DNA from: Gemmatimonadota bacterium
GTDB taxonomy: Bacteria > Gemmatimonadota > Gemmatimonadetes > Gemmatimonadales > Gemmatimonadaceae
DNA: 64,000 nucleotides
Direction: 5' to 3'
Assembly (NCBI GenBank): GCA_020161135.1
Contig: JAIUOB010000003.1
Coordinates: forward strand, 637,482 to 701,481
The notes under the pieces are model-generated. The model was given only the letters and a program-made list of their open reading frames with translations. It searched no databases and was not told where the DNA came from. Shown piece by piece: positions 57,041-64,000 of this stretch; the first letter of the stretch is position 1, and each line of letters starts with the position of its first letter. The position numbers were made by a program, and so were the translations under genes.

Positions 57041-58503
57041 GCGCCGTCACGATCCCCACGCTGTCCACCCGCGTCGCGTGGCGCGACGTGCCGCGCCTGC
57101 TCGTCATCCTGCTGCGCGCCACGCCGCTGGTGGTGTCGTTCCTGCGCGACCGGCGCCGCTGGGTGCGGTGGGGCGGACCGGTGCCGCGCAGCGACGCGTT
57201 TCATGTCGCCCGCGCGAAGTCGCTCGTGCACCATATCGCGGCGCTGGGTCCCGCGTTCGTGAAGCTCGCACAGATCTTCGCGACGCGCGCCGACCTGGTG
57301 CCGGAGCCGTACGTGAGCACGCTGGCCACGCTCACCGATCGGGTGCCGCCGGTATCGTGGGACGCGGTGCGACGCGTGCTCGTCGAGGCGTGGGGGGCTG
57401 CGCCGGAGACCGTCGTCGACGCACTCGACCCGACGCCGCTCGCCGCAGGCTCGTTGGGCCAGGTGCATCGCGCACGACGGCAGGGGCGCGAGGTGGTGGT
57501 CAAGGTGCTGCGCCCGGGCGTCGAGGCAGTCATCGCGCAGGATGTGCGGCTCGCGCGCGCCATCGTCGACCGCATCTACGCGCGCTTTCCGCACCACCAC
57601 GTGCTTGGCTTTCGCGTGGTGCTGGACGAGTTCTCCCGCCATGTGGGCGAGGAGATGGACTTCGTGCGCGAGGGCGCGCGCTGCGAGACCATGCGGGAAC
57701 GGTTCCGCGACGAGCCGCGCCTGCGCATTCCGCACGTGGAAGGCGACCTCACGCGGCGCACGGTGCTGGTCATGGAGTTCCTCGACGGCACACGCATCGA
57801 CCGGCTCAACGCGCGCATCGCTGCGGGCACCGTGTCGCCGCGCGCGCTGGTCGAGACGCTCATCGAGGTGTATGCGCGCATGATGCTGCGCGACGGCACC
57901 TTTCACGCCGACCCGCACCCGGGCAACCTGCTGGTCGACGCGGCGGGACGCCTCGTGCTGCTCGACTTCGGCATGGTCATCGACGTGACCGTCGAGACGC
58001 GCAAGGCGCTCTTCGACACGATCATCGCGGCCGTCAAGCGCGATGGCCCCGGCACCGCCGATGGGTTCTTCCGCCTGGGTCTGGTCGCGCCGGGCACCGA
58101 CCCACAGATGATGCAGGACCTCGTGTCGGTGCTGCTCGACCTCGCGTACAGCGACACGAGCACGGTGGACCGCGCACGCGTGCTGGCCGAGCGGGTCATG
58201 CGCGAACTGTTCGCGTGGCCCATCGTGCTGCCGGGCGAACTGGTCTACTTCGCGCGCACCGCCGCCCTCATCGAGGGCGTGGGCGCGCACTACGACCCGT
58301 TCTTCAACAGCATCAAGGTCGCGTCACCCATCGTGCTGCGCCTTCGCAACGAACTGCTGGCGGCACTCCTTGGCGACAGCGGCACCCGCGAGCCCATCAT
58401 CACCTGGGCCGCAACGCTTGGCGCGCTCGCGGGGTCCGCCGCCGGGTGGATGCAGTCGATGGGACGGCGCCTGCGCGGCGCGCTCGCCGACGCGCAGGCC
58501 TGA
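57037..58503 (+). CDS. UbiB/ABC1/AarF family atypical kinase with altered signature motifs
   Basis: This 488-residue protein has the UbiB N-terminal extension, in which the KxGQ motif reads KLAQ (76-79). The A-rich loop reads AAGS (136-139) where most family members have AAAS or ASAS. The core Lys156 is in VVVKVLRPG, the catalytic loop is HADPHPGNLL (290-299) and the metal-binding DFG is at 310-312. The C-terminus holds one or two hydrophobic segments (AATLGALAGSAAGWM). UbiB proteins support ubiquinone or other isoprenoid-lipid production. The gene overlaps the SDR gene upstream. Confidence 0.9.
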   Translation: MSAVTIPTLSTRVAWRDVPRLLVILLRATPLVVSFLRDRRRWVRWGGPVPRSDAFHVARAKSLVHHIAALGPAFVKLAQIFATRADLVPEPYVSTLATLTDRVPPVSWDAVRRVLVEAWGAAPETVVDALDPTPLAAGSLGQVHRARRQGREVVVKVLRPGVEAVIAQDVRLARAIVDRIYARFPHHHVLGFRVVLDEFSRHVGEEMDFVREGARCETMRERFRDEPRLRIPHVEGDLTRRTVLVMEFLDGTRIDRLNARIAAGTVSPRALVETLIEVYARMMLRDGTFHADPHPGNLLVDAAGRLVLLDFGMVIDVTVETRKALFDTIIAAVKRDGPGTADGFFRLGLVAPGTDPQMMQDLVSVLLDLAYSDTSTVDRARVLAERVMRELFAWPIVLPGELVYFARTAALIEGVGAHYDPFFNSIKVASPIVLRLRNELLAALLGDSGTREPIITWAATLGALAGSAAGWMQSMGRRLRGALADAQA

Positions 58504-58528
58504 CCGGCCGGCGTCGACGTGGCGTGGA

Positions 58529-61500
58529 TCAGAAGATCCACTCCTTGAACAGGTCGAAGCCGAACTGCAGGCGAGGGAACGCGTCGCCGCTCGGCCGCGA
58601 GCAGGGCGTCGAGCCGGGATCGACACCGACCTGCGCCCACCAGTTGCGCCCGAGCCGGTACTCGGCAGCGACGCCGCCCCAGATGGACGCGCCGCGCGCC
58701 GCGGCCTGCCCCGCCCCGCGGCAGATGCCGGTGTTGAGTCGCAGGAACGTGCGTTCGCCGATCTGCTTGCCCGCGCTGATCGAGAGATTGTTCAGCAGCG
58801 ACGCCGCCGAGAGATCACCTGAGGTCTGCGAGCCGGCGGTCGTGACTTGCACCGTGTTGAACACGGGCAGGAGGCGCTGCAAGGCGCCTTCCACCGCGCC
58901 GCCCACCGTGGGGAGCAGCACGCCAGTGACAGCACGCACCGTGCTCTGGCTCTGGCCATCCAGCGCGAAGGTGGGCGCGCCGAAGATGAGCAGCGAGATG
59001 ATCTCGCTCTCCGGCGCGCTCGCGTACAGCGGATCGGTGCTGGTGAGCGTGAGGATGGGCTTGTCGTAGGTGCCACCGATGTGCACGCGCACCGGGATCT
59101 CGCTCCCCCCCGCGACACGCACGACGTTGGTGGCCGTGATGTCCACGGTGGGCGGCAACGCATCGTTGCCAAAGAAGCGCACGCGTCCCGAGTCGACCGT
59201 GAAGCTGCGGTTCACCACACCGAGGTCGAGGCGGTACTGACCCCGATCGGCGGCAATCTCGCCCTGCAGCGCGAGCTTCTCCCCACTCATCGTGACGCCG
59301 AGTCCGCCCGACAGCTTGACGCGCGCCTCCGGCGTCTGCACCCACACGTCGGTGCCCAGGTCCACGCGTCCGTTGTCGACGGTGATGAAGCGCCCGAGGT
59401 TGGCGAGCGTCTGCGCCGCGGATTCGGCGACGGGCACTTCATCGACGCCGAGCAGCTCGCGCGCGGTGGCGGACGTGAGGTCGAGCGCGCTGCGCGCGCC
59501 CAGCGGGTCGATGACCAGGTTCGCGCGGGGGATGGCGATGTTCCCCCGCACCGCCGGACGGTCGAGCGCCCCTTCCACGCGCACCCGTCCGCTCACGTCG
59601 AGGTCGGTGCCGTCGCGTTGGCGTGCCGCCTGGAAGTTGCTCGCGGTCACGTCGAGGGCGATGCGCCCCTTCTCCTTGGGCGGCAGCACCACCACGCCAT
59701 TCACCCCGAGGGTGTCGCGCATGCCGCCGCTGCGCAGGTACAGCCCCTCGACAAAGAGCGAATCGCCCTTCGCGCGCAGCACCGCGCGTCCGTCGCTCGG
59801 TTCGACCCCGAGGTCGTCGAGACGCGCGCCGAACCCCTCGAGTCGCACCTCGCCGTTGGCTGCCGGACGGTCGAACGTGCCGGAGAGGGCCACACGTCCC
59901 GCGAGGACGCCACGCGGTCGGCTCACGCCGGTGACCGCGATGGGGAGCGCGTCGAGACGCAGCGAGTCGGCCACCAACTCCCCTTCGAGCACATCGCTCA
60001 ACTGCCGCTTCTCGACGCGTTGCAGCGCGAGATCGATGGGGACCTGCGCTGTGGCGCGCAGCGCGCCGCCCGCCGCGTCGAGCAACTCCGCCATCGCCAC
60101 CAGCCGCCTGTCGGCGTAGTCGCCCGTGCTGGTGATGCGCGGCAGGCGCCACCCCTCGAGCCCGAGTGAGTCGGCCTCGATGGTCCACGTGATGGCAGGG
60201 GCCGCGCGCGTCCCCTGCATCTGGACCTCGCCGGTGAGCAGGCCGTTGAAGGGTGTCACGTCGGACACGAGGGCGGCCACTTCACCCACGGGGAATCGCG
60301 CCACCTGCAACGCCGCCCGCACCGGTCCGCGGGGTGGCAGGTCGGCCTCGAGGGCGAGCACCCCGCCGCGGGTCGAACGCAGTTCGCTGGGCGCGATGCG
60401 CAGCATCGCCGAGTCGCGCTCGATGCCGATGGGGCGCGGCGCGGTCCACTCCTCGTCGTCGTAGGCGAGGCGCACCGAGTCGAGCGTGACCACGGTGCGT
60501 GCGCCGGCCGCCTGGTAGCGCCCCCGCGCGCCGAGGTGCGCGTTGGCGACCGTGCTCACATCGAGCACCAGCACGCCGCTGTCCGGCGACGCCTGGCTCA
60601 TGCGGAAGGCCACCCCCTGCAGCCGCACAGCGCCCACGCCGGTGACGTCGTCGAGCGATGCGGCGCCCTCGAAGGCGGTCTTGCCCGTCACGTCGCGCGC
60701 CTGCACCGATCCAAAGAGGCGGCCGACGTGAACTGCCCCCACCTGCAGCGCGCGTCCGCCGGCCGCCAACGTCGCGTCGAGCCTCGCAAGGCTGCCCGTG
60801 AGATAGCCCGATACCGACGCGTCGCCGGTCAGCGTGTCGGCCGCGAGGTCGCGCACCGTCGTTGCGAGGGCCGTGTCCAGGGGCGCGAGCATGGCGGCAA
60901 CGCGACGCAGGTCGGCGCGCACGGCGTCGAGCGAATCGCTCCGCACCGACACCGTCAGTGTGTCGACCCGCACCGCGCTGTCAGTCGCGGACACACGCAA
61001 CCGTGCTGCCTGCGCGATGCTGTCGCGCGCGAGGCCTCCGCGCGCTTCGGCCACGACGCCGCCCATGGTGAGCAACGCCGAGTCGACCTGCAGGCGCCGC
61101 GCGTCGAGCTGTCCACTCGCCACAAGCGTTGCGGCCGGATACTGCGCCCCGGCCTCTTGTTGCAGCGTCGCGCCGACGCGCGCCTCGAGGTCCCGCACGC
61201 TGGTGTCGCGTGACGCGGTGGCCGCCACCTGCACCGTACCACCGACGCGCGAGCTCGGCACATCGTCGCGCGCCAGCCACGCACGTGCGTCGACATCGGC
61301 GAGGGTGGCATCCGCCTGCACGCGCCACCGCGCATCGGTGACGGAGGCGAGTCCCTTCGCGGACACCACGCCTCCCACACTGTCCGCGCCCGCCACGGGG
61401 CGCACGCGCGCCTCCCACGCCAGCGAATCGGTGCGCCCCTGCACGCTGAGGGTGCCGGCCAGCAGGGCCCGCGACGGCACCGTCGTGTCGATGCGCGCCA

Positions 61501-62974
61501 GCGCCCGCATCGAGAGCGGCTCGAGCGCGAGTGTCCCCTGCACCGTGCTCACGTTGGACCCGAAGCGCGCGCGCCCCTCACCGCGCACCACAGAGCGATT
61601 GCCCTCCGCGTCGGTCCACGCCAACGCGGCCTCCCGCAGGACGAATGCGTCGCCCTGCGCTTCGGCAATCTGTGCCCGCCCCGCGACCACGCCATCGAGG
61701 TCGCGCGCCTCGGCCACCAGCCGCCGCACCGTCGCGAGGTCGACCGACACGGTGTCGATGATGAGGTTGCGCGCCCGCGGCGCCACGCCCAACCCGATCT
61801 CGCCACGCAGGCGCAGCAGCGAGGTGGCCGCGCGTCCATCAAGGCCTCGCACCGCCGCATCGGCAAACTGCGCGTCCAGTCGATCGATGCGGAACGCCGT
61901 GAGCGGACCGCCCGCCTCGGCGACGAGCCGGCCCGTGATGGTGCCACGCACCGAGTCGGGCAATGCCCCGGCGCTCAGGCGCCGCGCGAGGTCGGTGCGC
62001 AGCGGCACGAACGCCAGGTCGACGCGGTGGAGCAGCAGGTCGGCCGGCCGCACCGTCACCGACACACGGCCACGCACGGCAGACCCGGCGCTCTGCACCT
62101 CGAGGCTGTCGAGCGCATAGTCGACGTCGTCGGGGTTGGCGAGCGTGCGCATGCGCACTACCGCGCGCCCGCGCCCCTCGGAGGGCAACGCATCCCAGAT
62201 CCAGCCAAGGTCGGAGAGCCCCGCGTCGGCACGGATGGTGACGTCCATGCGCACCGGTCCCGGCATGTTCCACGCGATCGTGCCGCGCGCACTGCCCGTG
62301 GACGCGGGGAGCGCCACCTGCGGCAGGTCGAGCATGAGCGAGTCACTCGTCCATGTGATCGTCCCGCGCGCCTGCCGCACCGGCACCGGCGGGTCGCTCA
62401 CCGTGCCACGCAGCGAGTCGATCTGCATCGACGCGGGTTGCCCGCGCGCCACGATGACCGCGTCATGCGCCGCGAGCAACCTGAGGTCGATGCGTCGGCG
62501 CTCGTACCAGCCGCCGCCCGGCGCGGGCACAAGGTCGTGCAGGCTGTCGCGCACCGCGATCACGCTGTCGTCAATGACCTTCTTGCCCCGGCCGGCCAGA
62601 TCGCCGTAGGTGACGGTTGCCTCGGCCAGGAACTCCTTGCGCTGCTTGTCCAGCTCCTCGATCCGGGCCTTGGTGGTCTCCGGCAGGGTCTTCAACTGCT
62701 CCGGCAGAGCCTTGACCTGCTCAGGGAGGGCACGGACGAACTCGCCGGCGTGCTTGGCCTGCTCGCTGCCCTTGCTCTGCAGCCCAGCGAAGCTGCCCTG
62801 CCACTCGGTCAGCTGCTTGGTGGCCTTCTCCTGGGTGGCCAGGACGAGGTTCTTGATCGACTCGACGGCCAGGTCGGTGAGCCCGGCGGCCGCGTAGAGC
62901 GGGGCATACTCCGACTCGATGGCGGCCTTGCGGTCCTGTGCCGGCGTCGGCCTGCGGGTGGTCGTGGTGGTCAT
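58529..62974 (-). CDS. TamB-like translocation/assembly protein (DUF490) whose N-terminus is replaced by foreign HbhA-like sequence
   Basis: The open frame is 1481 codons. From about residue 137 on it is a TamB/AsmA-type protein: repeated beta-strand stretches such as LRIDSLRG-like SMQIDSLRGTVSDPP, and the C-terminal DUF490 domain (about 1130-1481). That domain includes GRVDLGTDVWVQTPEARVKL, GGTYDKPILTLTSTDPLYAS and an end in FDLFKEWIF. Such proteins span the periplasm and move lipids to the outer membrane. The first ~135 residues are an unrelated HbhA-like protein, so the true TamB start and its membrane anchor are missing. I treat the join at about 62,575 as artificial. No tamA lies nearby. 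The gene is convergent with the UbiB-type gene. Confidence 0.75.
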   Translation of the reverse strand: MTTTTTRRPTPAQDRKAAIESEYAPLYAAAGLTDLAVESIKNLVLATQEKATKQLTEWQGSFAGLQSKGSEQAKHAGEFVRALPEQVKALPEQLKTLPETTKARIEELDKQRKEFLAEATVTYGDLAGRGKKVIDDSVIAVRDSLHDLVPAPGGGWYERRRIDLRLLAAHDAVIVARGQPASMQIDSLRGTVSDPPVPVRQARGTITWTSDSLMLDLPQVALPASTGSARGTIAWNMPGPVRMDVTIRADAGLSDLGWIWDALPSEGRGRAVVRMRTLANPDDVDYALDSLEVQSAGSAVRGRVSVTVRPADLLLHRVDLAFVPLRTDLARRLSAGALPDSVRGTITGRLVAEAGGPLTAFRIDRLDAQFADAAVRGLDGRAATSLLRLRGEIGLGVAPRARNLIIDTVSVDLATVRRLVAEARDLDGVVAGRAQIAEAQGDAFVLREAALAWTDAEGNRSVVRGEGRARFGSNVSTVQGTLALEPLSMRALARIDTTVPSRALLAGTLSVQGRTDSLAWEARVRPVAGADSVGGVVSAKGLASVTDARWRVQADATLADVDARAWLARDDVPSSRVGGTVQVAATASRDTSVRDLEARVGATLQQEAGAQYPAATLVASGQLDARRLQVDSALLTMGGVVAEARGGLARDSIAQAARLRVSATDSAVRVDTLTVSVRSDSLDAVRADLRRVAAMLAPLDTALATTVRDLAADTLTGDASVSGYLTGSLARLDATLAAGGRALQVGAVHVGRLFGSVQARDVTGKTAFEGAASLDDVTGVGAVRLQGVAFRMSQASPDSGVLVLDVSTVANAHLGARGRYQAAGARTVVTLDSVRLAYDDEEWTAPRPIGIERDSAMLRIAPSELRSTRGGVLALEADLPPRGPVRAALQVARFPVGEVAALVSDVTPFNGLLTGEVQMQGTRAAPAITWTIEADSLGLEGWRLPRITSTGDYADRRLVAMAELLDAAGGALRATAQVPIDLALQRVEKRQLSDVLEGELVADSLRLDALPIAVTGVSRPRGVLAGRVALSGTFDRPAANGEVRLEGFGARLDDLGVEPSDGRAVLRAKGDSLFVEGLYLRSGGMRDTLGVNGVVVLPPKEKGRIALDVTASNFQAARQRDGTDLDVSGRVRVEGALDRPAVRGNIAIPRANLVIDPLGARSALDLTSATARELLGVDEVPVAESAAQTLANLGRFITVDNGRVDLGTDVWVQTPEARVKLSGGLGVTMSGEKLALQGEIAADRGQYRLDLGVVNRSFTVDSGRVRFFGNDALPPTVDITATNVVRVAGGSEIPVRVHIGGTYDKPILTLTSTDPLYASAPESEIISLLIFGAPTFALDGQSQSTVRAVTGVLLPTVGGAVEGALQRLLPVFNTVQVTTAGSQTSGDLSAASLLNNLSISAGKQIGERTFLRLNTGICRGAGQAAARGASIWGGVAAEYRLGRNWWAQVGVDPGSTPCSRPSGDAFPRLQFGFDLFKEWIF
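62560..62590. other. Probable assembly join between two genomes
   Basis: Left of here all genes look gemmatimonadotal and the reading frame is TamB-like (SVIAVRDSLHDLV onward). Right of here sequence and gene order are actinobacterial. The exact base cannot be fixed; residues about 131-138 of the open frame mark the change. Confidence 0.65.
62574..62974 (-). other. Start of an HbhA-like (heparin-binding hemagglutinin-type) gene, actinobacterial, truncated by the join
   Basis: The first ~134 codons read DLAVESIKNLVLATQEKATK, then an amphipathic coiled-coil region with RALPEQVKALPEQLKTLPET repeats and LAEATVTYGDLAGRGKKV. This is the N-terminal part of HbhA-type surface proteins of mycobacteria and relatives, without its Lys/Ala/Pro-rich end. 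A strong AAGGAG site precedes the ATG. The XRE regulator gene directly upstream copies the order known from Mycobacterium tuberculosis (Rv0474 then hbhA Rv0475). Confidence 0.75.
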
Positions 62975-63489
62975 TTCTGTTCTCCTTCGTTCGGGATGTG
63001 GTCGTGGGTGGTGGGTGGGTAAGTGTTACCCGTGGTGGGTGGGTAAATGTCACCCGAGGTGGGTTCGCCCGGTGCGGGCTGGGGCTCATCGGATCCGCTC
63101 TCGGTTTGAGCCGGAGCACCGTCCTTCTCGTTCTCCTTGACGAAGGACTGGTAAACGTCGATGAGCACACGCTTCTGACGCTCGGTGATGGCGAGGTCAG
63201 CCAGCACCGCGGTCTCCACCGTGGTTGCCGGATGGTCGTCCGGATCCAAGATGCCGGCCTTGACGTAGAGGGTCTCGGCCGAGACCCGGAGCGCCTTGGA
63301 CAGCTGCTGCAACACCTCGGCGGACGGCTTGCGCAGTCCGCGCTCGATCTGGCTCAGGTAGGGGTTGGACACCCCGGTCTGCTCCGCCAGCTGGCGCAGC
63401 GACAGCTCTGCGGCCCGCCGCTGCGAGGCGATGAACTCGCCCAGCGTGCCCAACTGCTCTCCCAGATTCGGGGTCTTGATCCGTGCCAT
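62971..63489 (-). CDS. XRE-family HTH regulator (Rv0474-like), actinobacterial
   Basis: This 172-residue protein has an N-terminal HTH (about 15-72) containing LRQLAEQTGVSNPYLSQIER and LRKPSAEVLQQLSKALRVSA. A middle helical part (about 73-115) ends in LIDVYQSFVKENEKDG, and a Pro/Thr/Gly-rich tail holds two YPPTTG/H repeats encoded by a 24-bp direct repeat at about 63,010-63,056. I start at ATG 63489. A 28-bp perfect palindrome is centred about 30 bp upstream and is probably its own operator. Its stop overlaps the HbhA-like start (ATGA). It belongs to the foreign right end. Confidence 0.88.
   Translation of the reverse strand: MARIKTPNLGEQLGTLGEFIASQRRAAELSLRQLAEQTGVSNPYLSQIERGLRKPSAEVLQQLSKALRVSAETLYVKAGILDPDDHPATTVETAVLADLAITERQKRVLIDVYQSFVKENEKDGAPAQTESGSDEPQPAPGEPTSGDIYPPTTGNTYPPTTHDHIPNEGEQK
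63010..63056. repeat. Two-copy 24-bp direct repeat inside the XRE regulator gene
   Basis: GGTGGGTGGGTAAGTGTTAC and a near copy with two changes occur at 63010 and 63034. They encode the duplicated YPPTTG/YPPTTH segment of the regulator tail. Probably a simple slippage duplication. Confidence 0.7.
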
Positions 63490-63504
63490 GGATCCATGGT
63501 GCAT

Positions 63505-63532
63505 GCATCTGCTTGCAATTGCAAGCAGATGC
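63505..63532. promoter_or_regulatory. 28-bp perfect palindrome upstream of the XRE regulator, candidate operator
   Basis: The sequence is a perfect inverted repeat with no spacer, centred between 63518 and 63519; its core is GCTTGCAATTGCAAGC. It ends 16 bp upstream of the regulator start codon, where a promoter is expected. This is the position and symmetry of an autoregulatory site for a dimeric HTH protein. With no loop it is a poor terminator. Confidence 0.65.
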
Positions 63533-63588
63533 GTGATTCAGTTAGCGTGAGGCCGCTCACATCGACCTGGGACTGAGCGACGCGCCGA

Positions 63589-63999
63589 TCAACGCCGACC
63601 CGTACGCGCATTCGGCACGGTCGCGATGATCAAGGTGCCATCTTGGCGACGATCGCCCGAGTGCAGAGCCGGTTCGCCGTCCAGCTGGGGCCCTTGGCCT
63701 AGCAGCGGCACAGTTATCGGCTCCCCCGCCATCACCGTGACCGGCTGATCGCGTACCGCCACCACCGCCGATTTCCCGTCCTCGACCTCGAAACTGATCG
63801 CACCGTGGACGACTTCGACCCGCAGCCGCACCCCGTGCAGGGTGATCCGGAAGGCCAGCCGCTCCCAGTCGACAGGCAGCCGTGGATCGAAGGCGATCAC
63901 GCCGTTGTAGTCCCGCATTCCGCCGAACCCGTACACCAAGGCATTCCAGACCCCACCGGTGGACGCGACGTGTACGCCGTCGCTGGTGTTCCCGTGCAG
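63589..63999 (-). CDS. Glycoside hydrolase family 65 (kojibiose/trehalose phosphorylase-type), C-terminal fragment
   Basis: The gene runs off the right edge; 136 codons remain. It contains the GH65 segment DGVHVASTGGVWNALVYGFG, then GMRDYNGVIAFDPRLPVDWE and the closing beta-sandwich with FRITLHGVRLRVEVVHGAIS. These phosphorylases or hydrolases act on alpha-linked disaccharides in the cytoplasm. It ends upstream of the XRE regulator in the same direction and is part of the foreign right end. Confidence 0.8.
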   Translation of the reverse strand: MHGNTSDGVHVASTGGVWNALVYGFGGMRDYNGVIAFDPRLPVDWERLAFRITLHGVRLRVEVVHGAISFEVEDGKSAVVAVRDQPVTVMAGEPITVPLLGQGPQLDGEPALHSGDRRQDGTLIIATVPNARTGRR

Positions 64000-64000
64000 A

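Noticed and set aside
58529..62974. A genuine HbhA-TamB fusion protein
   Set aside because: The upstream regulator and GH65 fragment are also actinobacterial, HbhA and TamB occur in bacteria with different envelopes, and the TamB membrane anchor is missing. Chimeric assembly explains all of this at once.
63505..63532. The 28-bp palindrome as a transcription terminator
   Set aside because: It has no loop, is only moderately GC-rich, has no T-run and lies directly before a start codon.

Overview
The window reads as high-GC bacterial chromosome, most likely from a member of the Gemmatimonadota. This rests on an alternative complex III operon, secreted S9 peptidases, degenerate NtrC-type regulators, an ALDH16-type fused dehydrogenase and a heparinase/GH38 locus. 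It is an inference, because no rRNA is present. The last ~1.4 kb (about 62,575-64,000) looks different. It carries a GH65 fragment, an XRE regulator and the start of an HbhA-like gene, an arrangement typical of Actinobacteria, joined in frame to the middle of a TamB-like gene. I read the join as a probable assembly chimera, so the right end should not be used to infer the biology of the main organism.

Layout of the main part. 1-2,482 (+): end of a solute symporter, a BadF/NagK-type sugar kinase and an NtrC-like regulator whose Fis-type HTH lies in another frame. 2,542-5,351 (-): a dicarboxylate/glutamate symporter and an APC amino acid permease. 5,435-8,865 (-): a TonB/ExbB/ExbD module with two TonB proteins, one ExbB and two ExbDs. 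8,983-14,071 (-): four overlapping or closely packed two-component genes (PAS kinase, NtrC-like regulator, OmpR-type regulator, HAMP kinase). 14,346-15,523: Hsp20, a peroxiredoxin and tRNA-Ala(TGC). 15,682-16,824: a secreted S9 hydrolase. 16,892-24,639 (-): actABCDEF of alternative complex III.

24,857-37,877 is an accessory catabolic region. It has a four-gene overlapping operon (TrmJ-like methyltransferase, class III aminotransferase, amidohydrolase, and a TIM-barrel protein without metal ligands). Next come a cytoplasmic heparinase II/III-type lyase, a lipoprotein solute-binding protein, two DppBC-type permeases without ATPases, and a cytoplasmic GH38 mannosidase. Together they suggest import of an oligosaccharide followed by intracellular breakdown. 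The substrate is unknown.

37,993-58,503 holds mostly household and stress genes: DedA, Fe/Mn-SOD, a TauE/SafE exporter, a Yip1-like protein, SpeA, an AIM24-like protein, an S9 peptidase, DUF502, a secreted amidohydrolase, a LolA-like secreted protein, an M3 peptidase, ALDH16, DeoC, a two-repeat Ig-like lipoprotein, an SDR and an UbiB-type kinase with unusual signature motifs. TamB follows on the minus strand. Several clear hairpin terminators separate convergent units. No insertion sequences, CRISPR arrays, prophage genes or rRNA genes were seen, and no stretch over 300 bases lacks a gene.
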